Of a stretch of 64,000 nt of DNA, positions 54,103 through 63,281 are shown one piece after another (the first letter of the stretch is position 1; each line of letters begins with the position of its first letter). The stretch lies in the NCBI RefSeq assembly GCF_039954865.1, contig NZ_CP157197.1, forward strand, positions 947,501 to 1,011,500, read 5' to 3'. The translations under genes and the position numbers were made by a program. Under the pieces are notes generated by a model, which was given only the letters and a program-made list of their open reading frames with translations, did no database searches and was not told the origin of the DNA. Origin of the DNA: Rickettsia sp. Oklahoma-10. GTDB lineage: Bacteria > Pseudomonadota > Alphaproteobacteria > Rickettsiales > Rickettsiaceae.

Positions 54103-55079
54103 AAAAAAAGGAAATAATTATATTATGCGGCCCTACTGCTAGTGGAAAGTCTTATTTAGGTCATAAATTTGCCAAAGCTTATAACGGCGAAATCATTAAT
54201 ATCGATTCAATGCAGGTTTATAAGGAGACTCCTATTATTACTGCTTCTCCGTCTCAAATTTATAAAACTGAAATCCCGTATCATTTATATAATTTTCTAT
54301 CAATTACGGAAGATTTCTCGGTAATAAAATATATAAAACTTGCTGCCGAAAAAATAAAAGAAATAACGAGTAGAGATAAACTACCTATATTGATAGGAGG
54401 AACAGGATTATATATTAATTCTTTAGTTTTTGGTTATAATAATATTCCTGATATAACAGAGGATTTACAAAAACAAGCTAGAGAGCTTCATAGTAAAATA
54501 GGTAATATAGAGTTATGGAATAAATTAGAGAAACTTGACCCACTTGCTGCGTCTAAAATAAACCAAAATGATACTCAGCGTTTAATTAGAGCTTATGAAG
54601 TTTTTAAGCAAGCCGGTAAATCGATTTTTTTCTTTCAAACTTTACCAAAAGAACAAATCTTATCTGAATTCAATTTTCAAATTATATTCTTAAATCCTGA
54701 GCGAAAATTTTTATATAAAACATGTGAGCAACGTTTACAAAAAATATTTAAAGAAGGTAGTATAGATGAGATTGCTTTAATAAAAAAACAATTCACACCG
54801 CAAGATTGTTTAAATTTAAAAGCAGTAGGAGTAAAAGAAATTTTAGCTTATTTAGATGGCAATCTAACTTTAGACGACGCTTTAAGTGCAGCTCAAATAA
54901 GAACACGCCGGTATGCTAAAAGACAAGTTACTTGGTTTAAAAATCAGATACAAGATAAAATCACATTAGAATATTCTAACCAAGAAGAATTTATTCAAAT
55001 ATTAGACATCTTTCTACACTCGCACTCGCTTATAGAGAGGAATTTAAAAGGAGACACGAAATGCAGCACTGTAGCGTAG
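54099..55079 (+). CDS. miaA: tRNA dimethylallyltransferase
   Basis: A 326-residue enzyme adding a dimethylallyl group to A37 of tRNAs reading U-starting codons. P-loop [51 protein letters not shown] and [16 protein letters not shown] are the family motifs. GTG start overlaps the pgm stop (GTGA). The last about 14 residues ([15 protein letters not shown]) come from an RPE1-like element at the gene's 3' end; without them it would have the normal length of about 310. Confidence 0.95.
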   Translation: MKKKEIIILCGPTASGKSYLGHKFAKAYNGEIINIDSMQVYKETPIITASPSQIYKTEIPYHLYNFLSITEDFSVIKYIKLAAEKIKEITSRDKLPILIGGTGLYINSLVFGYNNIPDITEDLQKQARELHSKIGNIELWNKLEKLDPLAASKINQNDTQRLIRAYEVFKQAGKSIFFFQTLPKEQILSEFNFQIIFLNPERKFLYKTCEQRLQKIFKEGSIDEIALIKKQFTPQDCLNLKAVGVKEILAYLDGNLTLDDALSAAQIRTRRYAKRQVTWFKNQIQDKITLEYSNQEEFIQILDIFLHSHSLIERNLKGDTKCSTVA

Positions 55080-55140
55080 CGTAACACCGTGAGGACGCGA
55101 GTATCAGAAAATCACTTAATAGAAGTACAGTTTTGAAATG
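55027..55140 (+). repeat. RPE1-like element overlapping the miaA 3' end
   Basis: Plus-strand reading [13 protein letters not shown], then a stop, then RNTVRTRVSENHLIEVQF matches the RPE1 peptide (REEFKGDTERSTA..). The first stop supplies the end of MiaA. Confidence 0.6.
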
Positions 55141-55482
55141 TGTCTTTAAGAAATTTTTTTACTAATTAATACATTTATCCTATATATTTCTTCTTTCTTT
55201 TTATTATTGGAAATATGAGTAATGGAAAGTAAATTGATCATAAATTTGCGATGATATCTTGTGCTTCTTTTATATACAGAAGGTAGAACTGTACTTTTTA
55301 ATTCTATGGTTTTATTAAAATTCTTTAATGTATTATCTTTAATAGAATTTGTTATTTATTGCCATAAAAATAATGAGATATATTTAATTATATAAACATA
55401 AAATTATCTCATAATTGATTCAAAGAAATAAATTAAGCATTACTTAAATTATGATGATTAATAAATTAATTTAATCTAAGGT
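55141..55482. other. Spacer between miaA and the pentapeptide gene
   Basis: 342 bp, AT-rich, no recognised gene. It separates two convergent genes. No certain terminator was found. Confidence 0.35.
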
Positions 55483-58341
55483 TTATAGAGTTATTTGTGT
55501 GTGTTTTTTACTTTTTATTGGTAATGATTTATAAGTGTACGATTTATTGTGATTATCTTTACTATCTAAATTTGAAGCTATACGTTTTACTTGTTTAAAA
55601 ATATTTGATACATTAATTTTTTTAAACTCATTTTTAAAGTTATCTCTTAACTGCTCATTGAAGATTTCTTTTGGTAGGTAAATTCCACCGGTAATAGTGC
55701 CTGCCCAAGTATATTTGGATTTAGAATTTAAAGTAGATGCAATATTACTTGCTAACTTTTTTAGATTTTTCGGCTCTAAAAAATTATTTATACTACCAGG
55801 ATTTTCTTTAGAATATTCAGAAACGATAGGTTTGAGCATCTTATTAATCATATAAAAATCTTCCCCTCTATTATCACCCTTATCAAAAAGTTTTTGTGAT
55901 ATTTGTTCACTTAAAATATTTGTCAATAAATTACTTTTAATATCTTGTTTATTTGCAATATTTTCATACAAAGGGTTCAATACTTGTAATGGAGAATTTA
56001 TATGATTTGTAATATGTTGATATTGATTTGTTTTAGGAGTAGCTAGATCAGTAACCATATTCATAGGTAATGAATTTAACTTTTCTATAAAATAGTCTTT
56101 AACTGTTTGATTTTCTTCATATAATATTTTTACCTGTTGAACAAATTCTTTTTTACTAAGTAAATTTCCTTTGCCATCGGCTTGTATTTGTAAAAATACT
56201 TTATCAATTGCCTTATTAATTAACTGAGCTTGTTGTTCTTTAATTAGTTCAGGTGCTAAAGCAGGGATAGTCTTATCAAGATTATAAGTGTCAGTAAATA
56301 GCATTAAATTATCAGGTAATTTAGCACCTGCTAAATTAGTATTTTTAAAATTACAATCTTTCAAAGAGGTTACTTTAGTTAAATCTGCATTTTTTAATGA
56401 CACGCCTGAGAAATCAATGTTAGATAAATTACCTACTAATATAGCTCCCTCTAAGTTGAATTTTCCATTTTGGATTTTATTTAAATTCTTTTTAAGAGTA
56501 ATCGCATCTATAGTTTTATCTTGAAAATCTTGCGATGCACTAAATGCATCTTTTACTTTTTCAGTAGCATAGCTAAAACCTGCTTTTATAATATTCAGTA
56601 ATTGCCCTTCAAAATAATTTGTTTTTTGAGCTAGATTATATATTGCACTAGCAGCCCCGTGATAATTACTTTTTTCAACTTCTTCTATAACGCTCACTAA
56701 TTCATCAGGATGGTTTAACATTGATGGAAGTATATTATATAATTCTTTCTTATCAAAGTTATTTATACCTGGTATATCTACTAAAGTTTTATCTAGAATA
56801 CTCGCAAATATTTCTCTATTATTGTTTAAATATTTTTTGATTTCAGGATTGTCTTTAGTTAACGTTATTAACTCTTTTGCCATGCCCGTATAATTACCTT
56901 TAACAAAATCTTGAAAAACCTTTTTTAATGCTTCAGGTTTATCAAGTAATATAGGCATTACACTAGTTAGTTTTGTAATATCTCTCGCTTCTAGATTATA
57001 ATTTATAAGTTGTTGTTTTATATTTTGGTTGCCTTTTTCATCGTGTTCTAAAATCCCTGTAATTAAATTATTAAATAAGCCTTTTTTACTTTGTTCTACT
57101 AATATATCTTTTAATTTAAATGAAGGATTATTAAGGGCAGAGATTATATTACTGGTTACACTCATATAATCGCCTTTATTTAAGTCTGTAATAATAGCAT
57201 AAGCAATTTCTGGTTTTGACATCACTTCGCCTACTATACTAAGCATTTGTTTATCAAAATAATATTCTTTTGTTATGCTTTGTACGCTAGGAGTATTTTC
57301 AATAATACCTAAAGCAATATTTGGTAAGATTTTTTTATTGTTAGCAAAAAAACTTTTTAATTTATCATCACCCGCTAACCTTTCTAAGGATTTCTCAAGA
57401 GCTACCATTACACCTTGATTTGGAGCATTAAGAGTATCAAAAATCTCTTTTGTTTCAGGAATTTTATTTAATAAGGTAGGAATAATATCTAAAATTTTAA
57501 GATCAATTTTGTAGCTTTCAAAATATTCTGTTAAAAAAGGTTTAGCTTGTTCTTGTGCTTCTGCTAAGAAATTTTCAATAATTATTTGTGTTTCAGGAGA
57601 TAACTTGTTAAATCTTTTTAGAGAATTAATATTATTTATATTTTCAGCTAGTTCTTGCTTAAAATCAGGATGTTCATTAAATATTCTTATAACTTGCCGA
57701 TATATATCATCACTTTGAGGTTTTTGTAATATATCATCAAAAGTTTTGACATAATCACTTGGAAGTATTTCAGTTGCTCCGATACGTATGTAATGTGTAA
57801 TATCTTCACTCTTTTCATTAAAAAATTTTTTGAAATTTTTATCGGTAACCAGCATATCCAAACTGCTTGAAGTCACTTTATGCCAGTCCGGTCGTTCTTG
57901 CTTTATTTCAATTGCAATTTCTCGAAGTTTTCTAAGTACTTTGTCATTTTTAAAACATTCTTTTAGTATTTCTAGTCCCTTTTGATCTAGAACACTCTTA
58001 TCTTGAAATTCTCTAAAGCCTGCTTTTGCTAAGATTTGACCTATTTTAGGCAAATCATCTGAATGTTTTTTTAGAAATTCCCATATGGAAGATTTTTCTA
58101 GAAGTGATTTTTGAAATTCCGGATCAAGATATATATTAGAAGATTTAGCAAGCTTAATAAGATGATAAGTGTTTACAGGATTAGTTAAAACAAACCTTGC
58201 TCCGAGTAACATCGTTTTTAAACTTATATTTTTTGAAGATGATAAATCCTTAATTGCACTCTTGAGCACTTTATTAGTGCTAGAAGAAGATAAAATGTTT
58301 TCTACAACTTTTTGATAATTTTTCTTGTTTATAACAGTCAT
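55483..58341 (-). CDS. Large helical-repeat and pentapeptide-repeat protein, candidate effector
   Basis: A 952-residue protein of unrecognised overall family. Residues about 630-675 contain pentapeptide-type A(D/N)LxG repeats: GKFNLEGAILVGNLSNIDFSG, SLKNADLTKV, LKDCNFKNTNLAGAKL. Upstream, residues about 270-600 look like four diverged helical units of about 70-100 residues, each with a 'LP.(L/M)L..P(E/D)' start, a 'GNY.G.A.EL..L' or 'GDYMSV' middle and a long helix (see IITDLNKGDYMSVTSNI, FQDFVKGNYTGMAKELI, VEKSNYHGAASAIYNL). No signal peptide or membrane segment is visible. Such proteins in rickettsiae are thought to be secreted or host-interacting, but this is unproven. Confidence 0.65.
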   Translation of the reverse strand: MTVINKKNYQKVVENILSSSSTNKVLKSAIKDLSSSKNISLKTMLLGARFVLTNPVNTYHLIKLAKSSNIYLDPEFQKSLLEKSSIWEFLKKHSDDLPKIGQILAKAGFREFQDKSVLDQKGLEILKECFKNDKVLRKLREIAIEIKQERPDWHKVTSSSLDMLVTDKNFKKFFNEKSEDITHYIRIGATEILPSDYVKTFDDILQKPQSDDIYRQVIRIFNEHPDFKQELAENINNINSLKRFNKLSPETQIIIENFLAEAQEQAKPFLTEYFESYKIDLKILDIIPTLLNKIPETKEIFDTLNAPNQGVMVALEKSLERLAGDDKLKSFFANNKKILPNIALGIIENTPSVQSITKEYYFDKQMLSIVGEVMSKPEIAYAIITDLNKGDYMSVTSNIISALNNPSFKLKDILVEQSKKGLFNNLITGILEHDEKGNQNIKQQLINYNLEARDITKLTSVMPILLDKPEALKKVFQDFVKGNYTGMAKELITLTKDNPEIKKYLNNNREIFASILDKTLVDIPGINNFDKKELYNILPSMLNHPDELVSVIEEVEKSNYHGAASAIYNLAQKTNYFEGQLLNIIKAGFSYATEKVKDAFSASQDFQDKTIDAITLKKNLNKIQNGKFNLEGAILVGNLSNIDFSGVSLKNADLTKVTSLKDCNFKNTNLAGAKLPDNLMLFTDTYNLDKTIPALAPELIKEQQAQLINKAIDKVFLQIQADGKGNLLSKKEFVQQVKILYEENQTVKDYFIEKLNSLPMNMVTDLATPKTNQYQHITNHINSPLQVLNPLYENIANKQDIKSNLLTNILSEQISQKLFDKGDNRGEDFYMINKMLKPIVSEYSKENPGSINNFLEPKNLKKLASNIASTLNSKSKYTWAGTITGGIYLPKEIFNEQLRDNFKNEFKKINVSNIFKQVKRIASNLDSKDNHNKSYTYKSLPIKSKKHTQITL

Positions 58342-58407
58342 AAAATTACTCGAAATTTCTAAGTCTATTTTAAAAAATTTTTAAGAAAATAGATCAAGTA
58401 TAATATA

Positions 58408-59382
58408 TTATTTATTATCCATTTCAGCAAATACTTCTTCCCATGAACCAGTAGTCGCCGCTTTAGAATATTCAGTTGCTCTATTTTCAAAAAAATTCGT
58501 ATGTTCAACCCCGTTTAGCATTTCATCAAGCCAAGGAAGTGGGTTATGATTTACCAAATATACATCTTTGAGTCCTAGCTGCATTAAACGACGATCGGCA
58601 ATATAACGAATATATTGTCTTACTTCATATGCCGTTAATCCCTCAATACCGCCTACTTCAAAAGCAAGTTCAATAAAGGCATCTTCAAAATGCACTATAG
58701 TCGTACAAGCTTCATAAATACGTTTACGTAACGTTTCTGTCCAAACTTCAGGGTTTTCTCTTACAAAAGTCTTAAATAGAGTAATAATTGAGTTAGTATG
58801 GAGTGTTTCATCACGCACTGACCAAGTAATAATCTGTCCCATACCTTTCATTTTATTAAAACGAGGGAAATTAAGCATAATCGCAAAAGAAGCAAATAGC
58901 TGTAATCCTTCCGTAAAAGCTCCAAATACTGCTAAAGTAGTTGCTATATCTTCTTTAGAATCTACCACAAATTGCTGCATATAATCATACTTGTCTTTCA
59001 TTTCTTTATATTTAAGAAATGCTGAATATTCGACTTCCGGCATACCTACTGTATCAAGTAAATGCGAATATGCTGCAATATGTATTGTTTCCATATTAGA
59101 AAATGCCGATAGCATCATCAATATTTCAGTCGGTTTAAATACGCGTGAATAATGCTTCATATAGCAATTATTCACTTCTATATCTGCCTGAGTAAAAAAG
59201 CGAAATATTTGTGTTAGTAAATGCTTTTCACCTGGAGTTAAGTTATATTTCCAATCTTTCACATCATCGGCAAGCGGTACTTCTTCCGGTAGCCAATGAA
59301 TTTTTTGTTGAGTATGCCAAGCTTCATATGCCCATGGATATGAAAACGGTTTATAAATTGGGGTTGCATCAAGTAGTGACAT
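58408..59382 (-). CDS. nrdF: Ribonucleoside-diphosphate reductase beta subunit
   Basis: A 324-residue class I small subunit that houses the di-iron tyrosyl-radical centre. Ligands are visible in FTQADIEVNNCY, NMETIHIAAYSHLL (Glu, His and the radical Tyr three after His), FTEGLQLFASF and VRDETLHTNSI. It generates the radical used by the alpha subunit for deoxyribonucleotide synthesis. It follows nrdE, with a repeat in the 201-bp gap. Sequence style is class Ia (NrdB-like), although rickettsial annotation uses nrdF. Confidence 0.95.
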   Translation of the reverse strand: MSLLDATPIYKPFSYPWAYEAWHTQQKIHWLPEEVPLADDVKDWKYNLTPGEKHLLTQIFRFFTQADIEVNNCYMKHYSRVFKPTEILMMLSAFSNMETIHIAAYSHLLDTVGMPEVEYSAFLKYKEMKDKYDYMQQFVVDSKEDIATTLAVFGAFTEGLQLFASFAIMLNFPRFNKMKGMGQIITWSVRDETLHTNSIITLFKTFVRENPEVWTETLRKRIYEACTTIVHFEDAFIELAFEVGGIEGLTAYEVRQYIRYIADRRLMQLGLKDVYLVNHNPLPWLDEMLNGVEHTNFFENRATEYSKAATTGSWEEVFAEMDNK

Positions 59383-59444
59383 AACTTTTTCTTATTTATT
59401 TTTTAATTTCTTATTAATAACGCATCTTATCATCTATCTCACTT

Positions 59445-59578
59445 GTAGGCATTGTTGCATGACTACTAGTATTTTTCCGTCATTGCGCAGAAAAGCATAA
59501 GTTTTGACACAGCGCAATCCAGAAATCTTTAATGTAATACTGGTATCTTAGGACACAATTCGTTATACAAAATAACAT
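59445..59578. repeat. Palindromic repeat between nrdE and nrdF
   Basis: 'ggcattgttgcatgactact', 'ccgtcattgcgcag' and 'acacagcgcaatccag' are arms of dispersed Rickettsia repeats. Confidence 0.45.
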
Positions 59579-59583
59579 ATAAT

Positions 59584-61407
59584 TTACTGACAAGCTAAGC
59601 ATTCTTCATAGTCACCAGTTTCTACTATCTTATCATTTTGTTTCTCTAAGTCTTTAAAATCTGCCTTTAGTACATCATGCGAGACCTTATCGGCTCGCTG
59701 TATTGATGTCGATCTACAGTAATATAAACTTTTTACACCTTTTTTCCATGCTTTAAAATGAATATTATTTAAATATTTCTTACTAACATTACCTGGTAAA
59801 AAGATATTTAATGATTGTGCTTGAGTAATATAAGGAGTACGATCACTTGCTAGTTCAATTAACCAATTCTGATCAATTTCATAGGCAGTTTTAAAAACCT
59901 GCTTTTCTTCTTCGGATAAAAATGTTAAATGTTGCACCGATCCTTCATGTGTTGCAATTGAAGACCAAACTTGATCATTATTAAATCCTTTCTCTTGTAA
60001 TAACTTTTCTAAATGTTTGTTACGTACGTTAAAAGAACCTGTTAAAGTTTTCTGTACAAAGCTATTAGCGGCAAACGGTTCTATTCCTGGCGAGGCATTA
60101 CCTGCTATTACCGAAATTGAAGCGGTAGGTGCTATTGCAGTTTTATTACTAAACCGCTCATTACTTCCAGCATCTAGAGAGTCAGGACATGCTCCTTTTT
60201 CTTTACCAATTTCTATTGATGCTTTATCGGCTTCAGCAGATATATATTCAAATATCTTTTTATTCCAAACTTTTGCCATAACCGATTCTATCGGTACTTT
60301 TTTCATTTGCAAAAATGAGTGAAATCCCATTACACCAAGCCCAACGCTTCGCTCACGCAAAGCTGCATATTTAGCTCTTGCCATGGTATCTGGTGCTTTA
60401 TTAATGAAGTCTTCTAAAACGTTATCAAGGAACAACATAATAGAATGGATAAATTCTTTATCGTCTTTCCACTCTTCAAAATACTCTAAATTCAAAGAAG
60501 AAAGGCAGCAAACTGCAGTTCTTGATTTTCCTAAATGATCAGTTCCAGTAGGCAATGTAATTTCGCTACAAAGATTGGACATTTTAACTTGAAGTCCTAG
60601 TTTTTTATGATGCTCCGGGATAGATTTATTAACGCTATCGATAAATAACAGATACGGCTCACCTGTTTCTATTCTAGTAGTTAATAATTTGACCCATAAG
60701 TCTCTTGCTCTGACTTTGTTTGTAACTTTTTTGGTAGCAGGACTCACAAGGTCAAAATCTGTATTATTTTCAACAGCGTGCATAAACTCATCGGTAATAG
60801 CTATACCGTGATGAATATTAAGAGATTTTCTATTGACATCCCCCCCTATTGGACGTCTTATATCGATAAATTCTTCAATTTCAGGGTGGTTAATAGGCAA
60901 ATATACAGCTGATGAACCTCGTCTAATAGAACCTTGCGAAATAGCAAGAGTCATAGAATCCATTACTTTAATAAACGGTATAATACCGGATGAATGGCCT
61001 TTATTATGAATTTCTTCGTTAATAGACCGTACATTTCCCCAATAGCTACCAATACCCCCTCCTCTTGAAGCTAGCCAAACATTTTCCGTCCATAAATTTA
61101 CTATATCGTCTAAGCTATCATTTGTCTCATTCAAGAAGCATGATATAGGTAACCCTCTATCAGTTCCGCCGTTACTTAAAATCGGCGTTGCCGGCATAAA
61201 CCACATTTTACTCATATATTCATATAGCTTTTGAGCATGCTGTTTATTTTCAGCATAATAACTAGAAACTCTTGCAAATAAATCTTGAAAATCCTCACCT
61301 TTTATAAGATATCGATCCTGCAGAATAGCTTTACCAAAAGGAGTAAGTAAATTGTTGTTATGGTTATTTATATTTATTTGAAATTTGTTTTTTTTAAGCG
61401 TGTTCAT
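59584..61407 (-). CDS. nrdE: Ribonucleoside-diphosphate reductase alpha subunit
   Basis: A 607-residue catalytic subunit reducing ribonucleoside diphosphates. FMPATPILSNGGTDRGLPISCFLNETNDSL, ASRGGGIGSYWGNVRSINEEIH, the substrate/radical-transfer KMSNLCSEITLP with catalytic Cys, and the C-terminal redox CxxC (ECLACQ, Cys603/606) are present. No N-terminal ATP-cone is visible (the chain begins with only about 25 residues before LTPFGKAILQDRYL), so allosteric activity control by ATP/dATP is probably absent. The 607 residues are shorter than E. coli NrdA (761). Upstream lies a long relic region. Confidence 0.95.
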   Translation of the reverse strand: MNTLKKNKFQININNHNNNLLTPFGKAILQDRYLIKGEDFQDLFARVSSYYAENKQHAQKLYEYMSKMWFMPATPILSNGGTDRGLPISCFLNETNDSLDDIVNLWTENVWLASRGGGIGSYWGNVRSINEEIHNKGHSSGIIPFIKVMDSMTLAISQGSIRRGSSAVYLPINHPEIEEFIDIRRPIGGDVNRKSLNIHHGIAITDEFMHAVENNTDFDLVSPATKKVTNKVRARDLWVKLLTTRIETGEPYLLFIDSVNKSIPEHHKKLGLQVKMSNLCSEITLPTGTDHLGKSRTAVCCLSSLNLEYFEEWKDDKEFIHSIMLFLDNVLEDFINKAPDTMARAKYAALRERSVGLGVMGFHSFLQMKKVPIESVMAKVWNKKIFEYISAEADKASIEIGKEKGACPDSLDAGSNERFSNKTAIAPTASISVIAGNASPGIEPFAANSFVQKTLTGSFNVRNKHLEKLLQEKGFNNDQVWSSIATHEGSVQHLTFLSEEEKQVFKTAYEIDQNWLIELASDRTPYITQAQSLNIFLPGNVSKKYLNNIHFKAWKKGVKSLYYCRSTSIQRADKVSHDVLKADFKDLEKQNDKIVETGDYEECLACQ

Positions 61408-61539
61408 TATAGATAATATAGGGTTATAGGCGTTATTTATAATGCTTATTTTGAAAAAATAATACTATATTCAGTGTGTAGAATCTTCACCTAAGTAGAC
61501 ACGAGAATAATAATTTATTCAATATAAATATTTATTTTT

Positions 61540-61880
61540 TTTTAGATTTTTGACTTGACAATAAAACATTGGTAATCAAATAGTTGAGTAAATTGAATAC
61601 CAGCAAATCTAGTTGAATTAGACCAAGAAGATGCTTTTACTATTCCTACTCGCCAATTTTAGTCATTGTATTTACATACTCATATGTCCCGTTTTCAGTG
61701 CAATAATTGAGTTCCTCTAGTAGTGCTAAACAATTAGCATTTGGGCTGAGAGTTAGTTCATTAGGACAATGGACCTAATCTCTAATCCTCATGTACGTTT
61801 TTTGTGTACGCTATGGTTTGCAGGAAGTGTCTCCAAGAGATTCAGAAATAGCTCCATCTACAAAGCTTAGCGGATAAATA
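61540..61880 (-). pseudogene. Unidentified secreted-protein relic
   Basis: Minus-strand readings in two frames: LSFVDGAISESLGDTSCKP, NELTLSPNANCLALLEELNYC, GTYEYVNTMTKIGE, then WRVGIVKASSWSNSTRFAGIQF. It resembles a decayed surface or tail-type protein. No family was named. Confidence 0.35.
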
Positions 61881-62009
61881 AAATTATCCCTATAAAACCT
61901 ACTATTATTCTATTTAAAAACTACATAGCTTATTTATTTACAGTTAATTTGTTATTGATGTTACTTTGATATTTGTTATAGAGGTATAATATATTAAACG
62001 ACAAGATTT

Positions 62010-62411
62010 ACTGTAGAACTAAAAAGATTCTGTAGCTTTTAGCTTTACTTCACAGCAATTCATTCACCAAGATTTTATAGTCTTTTTCTCTAGTAGAAAA
62101 ATTCTGTGTATTTTTTAAAGTTATTCGTATAAATTGCATTTTACTGCCTTGTAAACAATTGGAAATTAAGGAAGTTGCAACTAAATCTTTAGTTTCTTTA
62201 AATTCCTTCTATACCATCTTCGTATATACCTTTAATAAAGACTAATTGAAACTTTTAAGGTGTATAATCATTATTTTGCATTGTCATAGTTGCTATTTTA
62301 TTACTTTTGTGTATCTCTCTATGTTGACAGGTACAGATAGTAGCACTAGCAAACAAATTAAAAATAAATAATATAAATAGCATAGATAGAAATCTTGAAA
62401 AATTTTTTCAT
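62010..62411 (-). pseudogene. Relic of a periplasmic pilus chaperone
   Basis: From ATG 62411 a signal-like MKKFFKISIYAIYIIYF is followed, after frameshifts, by KIATMTMQNNDYTPLKVSISL, TKDLVATSLISNCLQGSKMQFIRITLKN and REKDYKILVNEL. This matches the order of chaperone-usher chaperones ('..pg..Q.vRi......ErsYRl.v.E'). It lies next to a spore-coat-U relic, as in Csu-type clusters. Confidence 0.55.
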
Positions 62412-62429
62412 AATATTAATTAGTTAAGT

Positions 62430-62790
62430 TATAAGTCGCAGAATGCATATTTGTCCCTGAAGGTATCTTGCCTATACTGTGAGTATTTGAGGTAATCCTG
62501 TATCTGTTCCTACTACCAAGTCACTTGATTTGCTCTCGCAATTTTAAGTTCTTGCCACATTTGCATAAAAGATTATAGGGTAAACCACTAGTAGTATTAG
62601 TAAGACCGATCATTTTTCGAGTAGTTGTAGTAATGGTCAGAACTTGATCAGCATTTAATGAAACAGTATAAGGAGTACGTACCTATAATGAAGTTATAGT
62701 GAGGGTATTTGTTTGTAAGGAATAGGCAGTTGGAATATAAGTGTCGAAAGCTAAAGGAGTAACAAGAAAAAAGCATTGATAGGTAAAGAC
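62430..62790 (-). pseudogene. Relic of a spore-coat-U (SCPU) domain pilin-like protein
   Basis: Minus-strand reading YIPTAYSLQTNTLTITS, TPYTVSLNADQVLTITTTTRKMIGL, TSGLPYNLLCKCGKNLKL, SRNRYRITSNTHSIGKIPSGTNMHSATY reproduces the SCPU pattern ('Y.i.l..G.....R.m.....l.Y.ly.d...t..wg....g....q...vyG.ip.gq.....Y.d'). Stops and deletions are present. Members are pilus subunits of chaperone-usher systems. Confidence 0.6.
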
Positions 62791-63281
62791 AAATTGAGGA
62801 AATAAGATCAAGGAATATTCTAATAAAATTAGAACTAAATTTTATGATTTGTTATCTACATAGGCGAGGAATTGACTTAATAATAAAATAAATTAATTTT
62901 TTCAATTAATCTTGAATATATCATTAACGCTACTATTTCATAGCATCTTATTCATAATTTTAATAAAAATAACAATTAAGTCTCATTGTCTTGAAATAAT
63001 AGAAAAATTACAAACACCGGTAGGAATCTATAATTACTAAAAGTCAAATATTACCTATAAATACTATGACATCTCATTATTTTGTACGCTAAAAAATAAG
63101 GCTGAGATAAAAACTGATCTGATATAAATAGAATGTAGAACAATCTTGAAATTCATCTTGTCTAGATCCATCGCAATTATATTCTACTGTTTTATTTCTA
63201 TAAATAGACTCATAATAATAATAATTGATTATTTTCTCAAAATCCAATAAAATCCTTTTTAAAATTTAAATATTTAAAGTA
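62791..63281. other. AT-rich spacer before ferredoxin-NADP+ reductase
   Basis: No coding sequence recognised in about 490 bp. It presumably contains the leader of the reductase gene (TATTTAAAGTA before the ATG, a poor ribosome-binding site). Confidence 0.3.
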
